From contig DAIESZ010000018.1 of assembly GCA_027346035.1 (NCBI GenBank), positions 1-5,189 on the forward strand: 5,189 nt of DNA, read 5' to 3'. Under the pieces are notes generated by a model. It had not been told where the DNA came from. It did not search any database and saw only the letters and a program-made list of their open reading frames with translations. Origin of the DNA: Propionibacteriaceae bacterium. Lineage in GTDB: Bacteria; Actinomycetota; Actinomycetes; Propionibacteriales; Propionibacteriaceae. A program made the translations under genes and the position numbers. Shown one piece after another: positions 1-5,189 of the stretch (positions are counted from its first letter, which is position 1; every line of letters begins with the position of its first letter).

Positions 1-7
1 CTGAGCG

Positions 8-31
8 GGGCGGATTCTGCACACTCGACGG
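8..31 (+). repeat. 24-bp intergenic repeat, copy A
   Basis: Intact copy of a short repeat seen four times around the IS insertion. It reads GGGCGGATTCT followed by GCACACTCGACGG. The last 14 bases (18-31) are identical in copies B and D, and 13 of them are kept in copy C. The first 12 bases (GGGCGGATTCTG, 8-19) recur exactly at 104-115, next to the IS end. This copy shows what the interrupted copy C probably looked like before insertion. Its role is unknown; it lies in non-coding DNA. Confidence 0.8.
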
Positions 32-64
32 GGAGGGGGCCGCAGGGGGTCCGTCGAGTGTGCA
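18..64. repeat. Perfect 14-bp inverted repeat (stem-loop), copies A and B
   Basis: Bases 18-31 (TGCACACTCGACGG) are the exact reverse complement of 51-64, with a 19-base G-rich spacer at 32-50. As RNA or cruciform DNA this gives a strong 14-bp stem. There is no T-run after either arm, so it is not a classical intrinsic terminator, although a hairpin this strong between genes could still stop or stabilise transcripts. The arms are copies of the same dispersed repeat, so it may instead be a REP-like palindromic pair. Confidence 0.75.
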
Positions 65-74
65 CTTTCCGGCC
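51..74 (-). repeat. 24-bp intergenic repeat, copy B (inverted)
   Basis: Read on the minus strand this copy matches copy A at 20 of 24 positions: the TGCACACTCGACGG half is perfect and all four differences are in the other half. It forms the right arm of the inverted repeat 18-64. The rest of 65-103 is GC-rich non-coding sequence in which I see no gene or other signal. Confidence 0.7.
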
Positions 75-103
75 GAACCCGCCGTATGCCGCCGGGCTGG
101 GGC

Positions 104-116
104 GGGCGGATTCTGA
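104..116 (+). repeat. Left fragment of repeat copy C, split by the IS
   Basis: GGGCGGATTCTG (104-115) is identical to the start of copy A (8-19), then the sequence departs into the IS110 element. The missing half, GCACACTCGACGG, resumes at 1443-1455 on the far side of the element. The bases CTGA (113-116) are also found at the other edge (1439-1442), so one of these two 4-base stretches is the shared core used in insertion. Confidence 0.75.
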
Positions 117-124
117 AGCTCCTA

Positions 125-130
125 TGTCAA
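125..130 (-). promoter_or_regulatory. Outward-facing TTGACA -35 box at the IS right end
   Basis: The minus strand reads a perfect TTGACA here, about 10 bases inside the right end and pointing out of the element. In the inserted form no -10 box follows in the flanking repeat. If the two ends are joined, as in the circular intermediate of IS110 elements, the box comes to lie about 18 bases before TCTTGT (minus strand of 1427-1432). That would be a weak -10, and would start transcription at about 1420-1421, next to the first hairpin of the bridge RNA. Junction promoters of this kind are known in the family. The -10 assignment is inference. Confidence 0.4.
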
Positions 131-139
131 GCTGCGGGG

Positions 140-1204
140 TCAGGCTGCGGTCCCGGTCGGCAGGGCGGGGGTGACGGGCAGGGCGTGGTGGTTGGCGTGG
201 TCTTGGTTCATGGCCGTGAAGATGACGTCGATCAAGTGGCGTTTGAGCACGCGCATGGCGCCCTTGCGGGTGTCGTGGGCCTGCTTGCGTCGCTTGAGCA
301 GAGCTTGGGCCGGGGGATGCATGCGCGCCTGGGTCAACGCGACACGGTGCACGGCGGCGTTGATCTGCCGGTTGCCGCCGCGGTTGAGTCGGTGGCGTTC
401 CCGGTTGCCGGTCCACACCGGGATGCAGGCGATCCCTGCGTGCGCCGCCAGCTGTGCGGAACGGGTGAACCGCTCGATCCCGCCGACCTCGCCGACCAGC
501 TTGGCCGCGGTCAGCGGCCCGACGCCGACGATGGCCAGCAGGGCCGGCGCGATCGGGGTCACCATCGCGGTGATCTCGCGTTCGAGCGCGCGTATCTCCA
601 AGGTGGCCGAGGCGATCGTGGCCAGCTGTCCCAGCGCGATCCTCTGGCGCGTCGAGGCCGGCATCGCGGCCACGGCCACGCGGATCCGCTCGATCCCGCG
701 AGCCGAGGTCAAGACCGCGGCCGCCTCCAGGTCGGGGTCGAGCTCGACCAGATGCCAGCGCAGCCGGTTGATCTCCGCGGTGCGCCACGCCACGAGCTGC
801 TCGCGCCGGTCGACCAGCAACCGCAGCTCCAGCGCCTGCGGGTCCAGCCCACCGGTGGGCAGGCCCGGCTCGCGCAGACACGCCCGGGCCACCGCCAGCG
901 CGTCGATCGGGTCCGACTTGCCCCGCGTGCGCGCTGAGGCCCGCAGCGCCCCGGTCAGCCGCGGCGGAACCCGTACCACCGCCTCCCCGGCCCCGGCCAG
1001 ATCCCGCAGCAGCCGGCCCGCGACATGCCGGCAGTCCTCCACCGCCCACCGCCGCGGCCCGCCGAACCCACGCGCCCAGCGCAGCAGCGCCCGATGCCCC
1101 GCATCACGGGCCTTGACCGTCAGCTGCCCCAGCGGCGTGCCGTGCTCGTCGACGGCCACGACGGTGTGCGTCTTCTTGTGCGGATCAACCCCAAAGACCA
1201 CCAT
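140..1204 (-). CDS. IS110-family transposase (DEDD bridge-RNA-guided recombinase)
   Basis: This 354-residue protein is of normal length for the family, which recombines donor and target DNA guided by the element's bridge RNA. The N-terminal RuvC-like DEDD domain shows Asp7 (in GVDPHKKTH), Glu56 (AVEDCRH), and Asp98 and Asp101 (KSDPIDALAVARA). A helical, charged middle (about 130-215) follows. The C-terminal Transposase_20 domain begins near the helix-hairpin-helix-like segment AIVGVGPLTAAKLVGEVGG (about 224-242) and continues through HRLNRGGNRQINAAVHRVAL. The ATG at 1204 is chosen because it begins the conserved GVDPHKK region and is preceded by AGGAAGGA (1213-1220) at an 8-base gap. An in-frame start at 1264 would run into the RNA-coding leader. 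Oddity: in the motif PVWTGN, a Thr (codon 410-412) stands where I expect the family's catalytic Ser (usually SG). The stop lies only about 25 bases from the element's right end. Confidence 0.93.
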   Translation of the reverse strand: MVVFGVDPHKKTHTVVAVDEHGTPLGQLTVKARDAGHRALLRWARGFGGPRRWAVEDCRHVAGRLLRDLAGAGEAVVRVPPRLTGALRASARTRGKSDPIDALAVARACLREPGLPTGGLDPQALELRLLVDRREQLVAWRTAEINRLRWHLVELDPDLEAAAVLTSARGIERIRVAVAAMPASTRQRIALGQLATIASATLEIRALEREITAMVTPIAPALLAIVGVGPLTAAKLVGEVGGIERFTRSAQLAAHAGIACIPVWTGNRERHRLNRGGNRQINAAVHRVALTQARMHPPAQALLKRRKQAHDTRKGAMRVLKRHLIDVIFTAMNQDHANHHALPVTPALPTGTAA

Positions 1205-1212
1205 GGTCAATG

Positions 1213-1220
1213 TCCTTCCT
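1213..1220 (-). promoter_or_regulatory. Ribosome binding site of the IS110 transposase
   Basis: The minus strand reads AGGAAGGA ending 8 bases before the ATG at 1204. No similarly good site precedes the alternative in-frame start at 1264, so this site decides the start. Confidence 0.7.
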
Positions 1221-1244
1221 TCTGCAACGGATGGAGATCGACAA

Positions 1245-1424
1245 GGGTTGGCCGGCGGACACACCTCAGTAGAGGACGCGCATCCACGCTCCTATCAAGT
1301 CACGCCGGCCGACCCGGTCGCTGACCGCCCTGGACACTTCAGAAGCAAGCCAACCCGCACGGGCGGCACACACTCGATGAGTCACCAGACGGTCAGAACC
1401 GAGCCTCCACCCATACAGGTGGCC
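1245..1424 (-). ncRNA. IS110 bridge RNA (target- and donor-binding loops)
   Basis: This is the non-coding leader between the IS left end and the recombinase, where IS110-group elements encode their guide RNA. Ends are approximate; the length of about 180 bases is close to the known IS621 bridge RNA. Read 5' to 3' on the minus strand: (1) A 5' hairpin, CCACC/GGTGG (1418-1422 with 1407-1411), loop of 6. (2) A target-binding loop closed by 1385-1395 with 1322-1333 (TGACCG/CGGTCA plus CTGG/CCAG). It holds TCGAGTGTG (1369-1377), identical to the left half of the flanking repeat, then a small GC hairpin, then TTCTGA (1339-1344), complementary to TCAGAA at the right flank. (3) A donor-binding loop closed by a perfect 8-bp stem, GGCCGGCG/CGCCGGCC (1303-1310 with 1250-1257). 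It holds ATAGGAGC (1288-1295), identical to the IS right end (118-125), an inner hairpin (1274-1285), and ACTGA (1266-1270), complementary to TCAGT at the IS left end. Four guides in the known order make chance unlikely. Pairings were found by eye. Confidence 0.78.
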
Positions 1425-1442
1425 GAACAAGACTCACACTGA

Positions 1443-1455
1443 GCACACTCGACGG
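1443..1455 (+). repeat. Right fragment of repeat copy C, split by the IS
   Basis: GCACACTCGACGG here is the missing second half of the copy whose first half ends at 114-116. It starts directly after the IS left end. Together the two parts give a 24-bp unit like copy A, with at most two extra bases (GA) left between the halves. Confidence 0.75.
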
Positions 1456-1464
1456 AGAGCGGCA

Positions 1465-1488
1465 GGGCGGGAACTGCACACTCGACGG
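1465..1488 (+). repeat. 24-bp intergenic repeat, copy D
   Basis: GGGCGGGAACT followed by GCACACTCGACGG. It matches copy A at 21 of 24 positions, with all three changes between the GGGCGG and TGCAC blocks. It begins 32 bases after the equivalent point of copy C and lies 19 bases from the prpE stop. The stretch 1456-1507 holds this copy and otherwise only GC-rich spacer. Confidence 0.75.
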
Positions 1489-1500
1489 GAGGGACCGGCG

Positions 1501-1518
1501 GCGGCGCCTATACGCCGC
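1501..1518. other. Small GC hairpin across the prpE stop codon
   Basis: GCGGCG (1501-1506) pairs with CGCCGC (1513-1518) around a 6-base loop that contains the prpE stop codon (1508-1510). It could be a weak terminator or a 3' stabilising hairpin, but no T-run follows and six GC pairs can easily arise by chance at this base composition. Confidence 0.25.
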
Positions 1519-3406
1519 GCAGCACCGGACCCAGTGCCTCCAGCACGCTCACGTCCTCGATCGTCGCCGGGACCGCCGGCGACCCGCCGTCGGCGATCTC
1601 ACGCATCGTCTTTCGCAGGATCTTGCCCGAGCGGGTCTTGGGCAGACCCTTGACGATGTCGACCTGGTGCAGCGCGGCCACCGCGCCCACCTCGGAACGG
1701 ACGCGGGCGACGAGCTCCGTGCGGATCCGCTCACCCTGGGCCTCCCCGTCGATGCCCGACTTGAGCACGACCAGGGCACGCGGCACCTGACCCTTGAGCT
1801 CGTCCTTGACGCCGATGACGGCGCACTCCGCGACGGCCTCGTGGCCCGCGAGTGCCGCCTCGATCGAGCCCGTGGAGAGGCGGTGGCCCGCCACGTTCAG
1901 CACGTCGTCGGTGCGGCCCATGACGAAGATGTAGCCGTCCTCGTCGATATAGCCACCGTCCCCGGTCAGGTAGTAGCCAGGGTAGGCAGACAGGTAGGAG
2001 GCGACGTAGCGCTCGTCGTCCTGCCACAGCGTCGGGAGGGTGCCGGGCGGCATGGGCAGCTTGATGCAGATGGCTCCCTCGACACCGGCGGCGACCTGCG
2101 AACCCTCGCCGTCGAGCACCTGGACGTCATAGCCCGGCACGGCGACGGTCGGAGACCCCGGCTTGATCGGGAGCATCTCGATGCCCTTGGGGTTGCAGGC
2201 GATCGGCCACCCCGTCTCGGTCTGCCACCAGTTGTCGATCACGGGAACGCCGAGCTTGGACGACGCCCACTCGTACGTGTCAGGGTCGAGGCGCTCGCCG
2301 GCGAGGTAGAGGGTGCGGAAGCCGGAGAGGTCGTAGCGGGCCAGGTGCTCGGCCTGGGAGTCCTCCTTCTTGATGGCCCGGAAGGCCGTCGGCGCCGTGA
2401 AGCACGAGACGACGTCGTACTCCGAGATGACGCGCCAGAAGGCACCCGCGTCGGGCGTGCCGATCGGCTTGCCTTCGTAGAGGATCGTCGTCGCACCGGC
2501 GAGGAGAGGGCCGTAGACGATGTACGAGTGCCCGACGACCCACCCGACGTCACTCGCCGTGAACATCGTCTCGCCCGGCTGGACGTCGTAGAGGTTGCCC
2601 ATCGACCACCGCAGCGCCACGGCATACCCCGCACTGTCGCGGTAGATGCCCTTGGGCTTCCCGGTCGTGCCCGACGTGTAGAGGATGTAGAGCGGGTCGG
2701 TGCCCTTCACGGTCACGGGGTCGGCCCCGGCCCTCGCCGCCTCACCGCTGATGAAGTCGGTCCAATCCAGGTCACGCTCCCCCAGCTCGGCCCGCTCCTG
2801 CTCGCGCTGGAGGATGACGCACCGGTCCGGCTTGTGCTCCGAACGGTGAATCGCCTCGTCGAGGAACGGCTTGTACTTCACCACGCGGCTGGGCTCGACG
2901 CCGCACGACGCGGACAGGATGACCTTGGGGGCCGCGTCCTCGATCCGCGCCGCGAGCTCCTGCGGGGCGAAGCCGCCGAAGACCACGGAGTGCACCGCCC
3001 CGATCCGCGCACACGCGAGCATGGCGACGACCGCCTCCGGAACCATCGGCATGTAGATGACAACCCGGTCGCCCTTCTCGACGCCGAGGCCCCGCAGGCC
3101 GCCCGCGACCGCCTTCACCTGCTCGAGGAGCTCGGCGTAGGTGATCGTGAGCTTCGTCCCGGTCACCGGCGAGTCGTAGTGGATCGCGGCCTGGTCGCCG
3201 CGCCCGGCGTGGACATGGCGGTCCACCGCGTTGAAGCAGACGTTGAGCTCACCGTCCGGGAACCACCGGTAGAACGGTGGGTTGGCGTCGTCGAGGATCT
3301 GCGTGGGAGGGGTGACCCAGTCGATGTCCTGAGCAGCCTCCTTCCAGAAGCCGGAGGGGTCGGCGAGGCTCGCCTGGTAGCTGTCGAAGTAGGCGCCGGT
3401 GCTCAT
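1508..3406 (-). CDS. prpE: Propionyl-CoA synthetase (propionate-CoA ligase)
   Basis: Cytoplasmic acyl-adenylate enzyme: propionate + ATP + CoA gives propionyl-CoA + AMP + PPi, via propionyl-AMP. With the ATG at 3406 it has 632 residues, usual for PrpE. Seen in order: an N-terminal acetyl-CoA-synthetase-type cap (YFDSYQASLADPSGFW), the ATP-loop YTSGTTGKPKG (about 243-253), the core block ASDVGWVVGHSYIVYGPLLAG, DNWWQTETGWP (about 391-401), the hinge block GRTDDVLNVAGHR (about 497-509), and the C-terminal PKTRSGK, whose Lys595 is the catalytic residue; in this family it is also the site of regulatory acetylation. The GWP after the WWQTETG motif and the GWVVGHSYIVY block resemble PrpE more than acetyl-CoA synthetase, so propionate is the likeliest substrate; acetate or butyrate use cannot be excluded. 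An in-frame GTG at 3442 would add 12 residues; the ATG is preferred because the family's conserved start lies just after it, although no strong ribosome site precedes either. No propionate-catabolism genes are adjacent in the window. Confidence 0.88.
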   Translation of the reverse strand: MSTGAYFDSYQASLADPSGFWKEAAQDIDWVTPPTQILDDANPPFYRWFPDGELNVCFNAVDRHVHAGRGDQAAIHYDSPVTGTKLTITYAELLEQVKAVAGGLRGLGVEKGDRVVIYMPMVPEAVVAMLACARIGAVHSVVFGGFAPQELAARIEDAAPKVILSASCGVEPSRVVKYKPFLDEAIHRSEHKPDRCVILQREQERAELGERDLDWTDFISGEAARAGADPVTVKGTDPLYILYTSGTTGKPKGIYRDSAGYAVALRWSMGNLYDVQPGETMFTASDVGWVVGHSYIVYGPLLAGATTILYEGKPIGTPDAGAFWRVISEYDVVSCFTAPTAFRAIKKEDSQAEHLARYDLSGFRTLYLAGERLDPDTYEWASSKLGVPVIDNWWQTETGWPIACNPKGIEMLPIKPGSPTVAVPGYDVQVLDGEGSQVAAGVEGAICIKLPMPPGTLPTLWQDDERYVASYLSAYPGYYLTGDGGYIDEDGYIFVMGRTDDVLNVAGHRLSTGSIEAALAGHEAVAECAVIGVKDELKGQVPRALVVLKSGIDGEAQGERIRTELVARVRSEVGAVAALHQVDIVKGLPKTRSGKILRKTMREIADGGSPAVPATIEDVSVLEALGPVLRGV

Positions 3407-3481
3407 GCCCACACTCTGCCGCGCGATGGGGCCCTGCACCACCCGTGGGGCGCGGTCCGTGACCTCGGCGACAGTCTCGTC

Positions 3482-4723
3482 TCAGGCGGTGGACGCCGCG
3501 AGCTGCCCGCACGCGCCGTCGATGTCCTGCCCGCGCGTGTCTCGGACCGTCGTCGGGATGCCGCCTGCGCGCAGTCGCTCCACGAAGTTCTGCTCAACCC
3601 CGTGGCGCGAGGCGGTCCACTTCGAGCCCGGTGTGGGGTTGAGCGGGATCGGGTTGACGTGGACCCAGCCGCGCCCGCGAGCGTTGAGCTTCCGCGCCAG
3701 CAGGTCGGCGCGCCAGCCCTGGTCGTTGATGTCGCGAATCAGGGCGTACTCGATCGAGACCCGTCGACCGGTTGCGCGGAAGTACCGGTGCGCGGCGTCA
3801 AGGGCCTCGTCCACGGACCATCGGGTGTTGATCGGAACGAGCTCGTCGCGCAGCTCGTCGTCAGGGGCGTGGAGGGACAGGGCGAGCGTCACTGGGATGG
3901 CCTCGGCCGCGAGCCTGTCGATAGCGGGCACGAGGCCGACCGTCGACATCGTGATGCCTCGGGCCGACAGGCCCAGCCCGTCGGGGGTGGCGTCCGTCAG
4001 ACGCCGGATCGCCCCGATGGCCGCCTTGTAGTTGGCCAGGGCCTCCCCCATCCCCATGAAGACGACGTTGCTGACCCGCAGCGGGGCCTCGTGGTCGTGG
4101 GCATCGCCGCCGGCGAGCTCACCCCGGCGCAGCGCCCGGCCGGCCCAGGCGACCTGCTCGACGATCTCGGCGGTCGACAGGTTGCGCGTCAGGCCGGCCT
4201 GCCCGGTCGCGCAGAAGGGGCAGTTCATCCCGCAGCCGGCCTGGCTCGAGATGCAGATCGTGACGCGGTCGGGGTAGCGCATGAGCACCGACTCGACGAT
4301 GGCGCCGTCGTGCAGGCGCCAGGCGTACTTCATCGTCCGGCCGTCATCGGCCTGGCGTCGGACCACCGGGGTGAGCAGCACCGGCAGGAGGTCGGTGACG
4401 AGCTCGGACCGGATGGCCTTGGGCAGGTCGGTCATCTCGTCGGGGTCGTCCACGGGCCGCTCGAAGTAGTGCGTGGACAGCTGCTTGGCGCGGAAGCCCC
4501 GGTGGCCGAGGGCCTCGACCGCCGCCTTGCGCTCCGCGGGAGCGAGGTCGGCCAGGTGCCGTGGCGGCTTGCCGCGGCGCGGCGCCTGGAAGGTCAGCTG
4601 CCCGGGGGCGGGGCGGGTGGCCTCGGGCTGGGGAAGTCCCACCGGGGTGCACAAGTCCGACGCCTCGCTCGGAGCGGACGTCGTGAGTGGACCCTCGGTG
4701 CTCGGGCTGGGCAGGTCGGTCAT
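3482..4723 (-). CDS. rlmN: 23S rRNA (adenine2503-C2)-methyltransferase / tRNA A37 methyltransferase
   Basis: Radical SAM enzyme that methylates C2 of A2503 in 23S rRNA, at the peptidyl-transferase centre, and in many bacteria A37 of some tRNAs. The protein has 413 residues; an extra proline- and serine-rich N-terminus of about 40 residues makes it slightly longer than most. Seen: the RNA-binding N-terminal domain with [14 protein letters not shown] (about 74-87); the [4Fe-4S] motif Cys164-x3-Cys168-x2-Cys171 in [28 protein letters not shown] (about 222-232) for SAM binding; [19 protein letters not shown] (about 355-367); and Cys405 in DIDGACGQL, the cysteine that carries the methyl group in this family. 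The ATG at 4723 follows GGAGGGG at a short gap (4726-4732). One small oddity is GEAL where GEPL is usual. The gene starts 56 bases after cdsA, an order common in actinobacteria. Confidence 0.95.
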   Translation of the reverse strand: MTDLPSPSTEGPLTTSAPSEASDLCTPVGLPQPEATRPAPGQLTFQAPRRGKPPRHLADLAPAERKAAVEALGHRGFRAKQLSTHYFERPVDDPDEMTDLPKAIRSELVTDLLPVLLTPVVRRQADDGRTMKYAWRLHDGAIVESVLMRYPDRVTICISSQAGCGMNCPFCATGQAGLTRNLSTAEIVEQVAWAGRALRRGELAGGDAHDHEAPLRVSNVVFMGMGEALANYKAAIGAIRRLTDATPDGLGLSARGITMSTVGLVPAIDRLAAEAIPVTLALSLHAPDDELRDELVPINTRWSVDEALDAAHRYFRATGRRVSIEYALIRDINDQGWRADLLARKLNARGRGWVHVNPIPLNPTPGSKWTASRHGVEQNFVERLRAGGIPTTVRDTRGQDIDGACGQLAASTA

Positions 4724-4779
4724 CGCCCCTCCATTGTCACAGATGCCCCGGGCGGGGCCGCCGCCATGTCAGGTGGCGG

Positions 4780-5189
4780 TCACGCGGGCGTCGGCGCGAT
4801 CAGCATGAGAACCGCCCACACCATCGGAGCCACGACGATGAGCGAGTCGAGCCGGTCCATGATGCCGCCATGGCCGGGCAGGAGGTCGGACATGTCCTTG
4901 ATGCCGAGGTCGCGCTTGATGAGGGACTCCATGAGGTCACCGATCGTCGCGGCGACCGCCACGGCGACGCCCAGGAGCAGGCCCTTCCACCACGCCTCAC
5001 CGAGGAGCAGCTGCACCGTGAGGGCGCCGGCGACGACGCAGAGCAGGACGGAGCCGCCGAAGCCCTCCCAGGACTTCTTGGGACTGATCGTGGGCGCGAG
5101 CGGGTGCCGCCCGAGCAGGACGCCCGCGGCATACCCGCCGACGTCGCTCGACACCGTGATGATGAGGAAGGTGAGGATGCGCGACACGC
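4780..5189 (-). CDS. cdsA: Phosphatidate cytidylyltransferase (CDP-diacylglycerol synthase), C-terminal part
   Basis: Integral membrane enzyme making CDP-diacylglycerol from phosphatidic acid and CTP, the branch point to phosphatidylglycerol, cardiolipin and phosphatidylinositol. Only about the last 136 residues are in the window; the frame stays open to the right edge, so the start is missing. The complete CdsA signature is present (4846-4926): SLIKRDLGIKD followed by LPGHGGIMDRLD, with the Lys-Arg, Lys-Asp, His-Gly-Gly and Asp-Arg-x-Asp residues all in place. Upstream is the conserved DVGGYAAG segment and SPKKSWEGFGG. About four hydrophobic membrane spans are visible: near the cut end, after the SWEGFGG motif, before the signature, and at the C-terminus. 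The gene is probably transcribed towards rlmN, and may be the first of a co-directional group. Confidence 0.95.
   Translation of the reverse strand, partial: VSRILTFLIITVSSDVGGYAAGVLLGRHPLAPTISPKKSWEGFGGSVLLCVVAGALTVQLLLGEAWWKGLLLGVAVAVAATIGDLMESLIKRDLGIKDMSDLLPGHGGIMDRLDSLIVVAPMVWAVLMLIAPTPA

Larger units (their letters stand above)
115..1442 (-). mobile_element. Complete IS110-family insertion sequence with bridge RNA region
   Basis: The element is about 1.33 kb, normal for the IS110 family, and is oriented on the minus strand. Its left end is at about 1442, followed by a 238-base non-coding leader, the recombinase gene (1204 to 140), and a short right end of about 25 bases at 115-139. The ends were placed by comparison with the intact flanking repeat: sequence 104-114 joined to 1443-1455 rebuilds copy A. 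There are no terminal inverted repeats and no long target duplication, as expected for IS110. Only CTGA is shared at the two edges (113-116 and 1439-1442), which leaves up to 4 bases of uncertainty and probably contains the 2-base core. The insertion lies 65 bases past the prpE stop and breaks no visible gene. The recombinase frame is open, so the copy could be active, apart from the Thr noted in that entry. Confidence 0.85.

Noticed and set aside
1205..1264. Transposase start 20 codons upstream at 1264
   Set aside because: The added residues do not resemble the family, no good ribosome site precedes it, and it would overlap the donor-binding loop. The ATG at 1204 has AGGAAGGA in front of it.
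86..1442. Long plus-strand open frames (86-937 and 171-1442) opposite the transposase
   Set aside because: They are antisense to a clear IS110 recombinase, their proteins are low-complexity Arg/Ala/Ser/Gly-rich, and the second runs through the RNA leader. High GC produces such frames.
8..1488. CRISPR-like array
   Set aside because: There are only four units, one is inverted, spacing is irregular and spacers are GC-rich host-like sequence. No cas gene is present.
3407..3442. GTG start for prpE at 3442
   Set aside because: It adds 12 residues not typical of PrpE and has no clear ribosome site. The ATG at 3406 is preferred, but this is not certain.
3399..4031. Plus-strand 210-codon frame opposite rlmN
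   Set aside because: It lies antisense to a fully conserved rlmN reading frame and shows no recognisable motif.
4745..4758. GCCCC/GGGGC hairpin between cdsA and rlmN as a terminator
   Set aside because: It has a five-pair stem with a 4-base loop and no T-run on either side, which is expected by chance in GC-rich spacer.

Overview
This is a high-GC window with the look of an actinobacterial chromosome. The gene order cdsA - rlmN is typical of Actinomycetota. The coding style (GC-rich third positions, proline- and alanine-rich N-terminus on RlmN) suggests something like the Micrococcales/Intrasporangiaceae, but this taxonomic guess rests on gene order and composition only. All four genes read on the minus strand, so the window is easiest to follow from its right edge leftwards.

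Right part (about 3482-5189): the C-terminal part of cdsA (CDP-diacylglycerol synthase, cut by the window edge) is followed after 56 bases by a complete rlmN (23S rRNA A2503 / tRNA A37 C2-methyltransferase). About 75 bases further on lies prpE (propionyl-CoA synthetase, 1508-3406). The three genes are co-directional and closely spaced, so read-through is possible. Their functions (phospholipid precursor, rRNA modification, propionate activation) are not one pathway.

Left part (1-1507): the region beyond the prpE stop is built from a short intergenic repeat of about 24 bp, whose most conserved half is TGCACACTCGACGG. Four copies are visible: three direct and one inverted. The first two form a perfect 14-bp inverted repeat. 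One copy has been split by a complete IS110-family insertion sequence (about 115-1442), and joining the two flanks rebuilds the repeat.

The most interesting part is the 238-base non-coding end of the IS, upstream of its recombinase. It folds on paper into the layout of an IS110 bridge RNA: a 5' hairpin, then a target-binding loop, then a donor-binding loop. The first loop carries a 9-base match to the left half of the repeat it sits in and a 6-base complement to the right half. The second loop carries an 8-base match to the element's own right end and a 5-base complement to its left end. The element therefore appears to be guided by its own RNA to this dispersed intergenic repeat. A perfect TTGACA box at the right end points outward and would drive the RNA when the ends are joined in the circular form.
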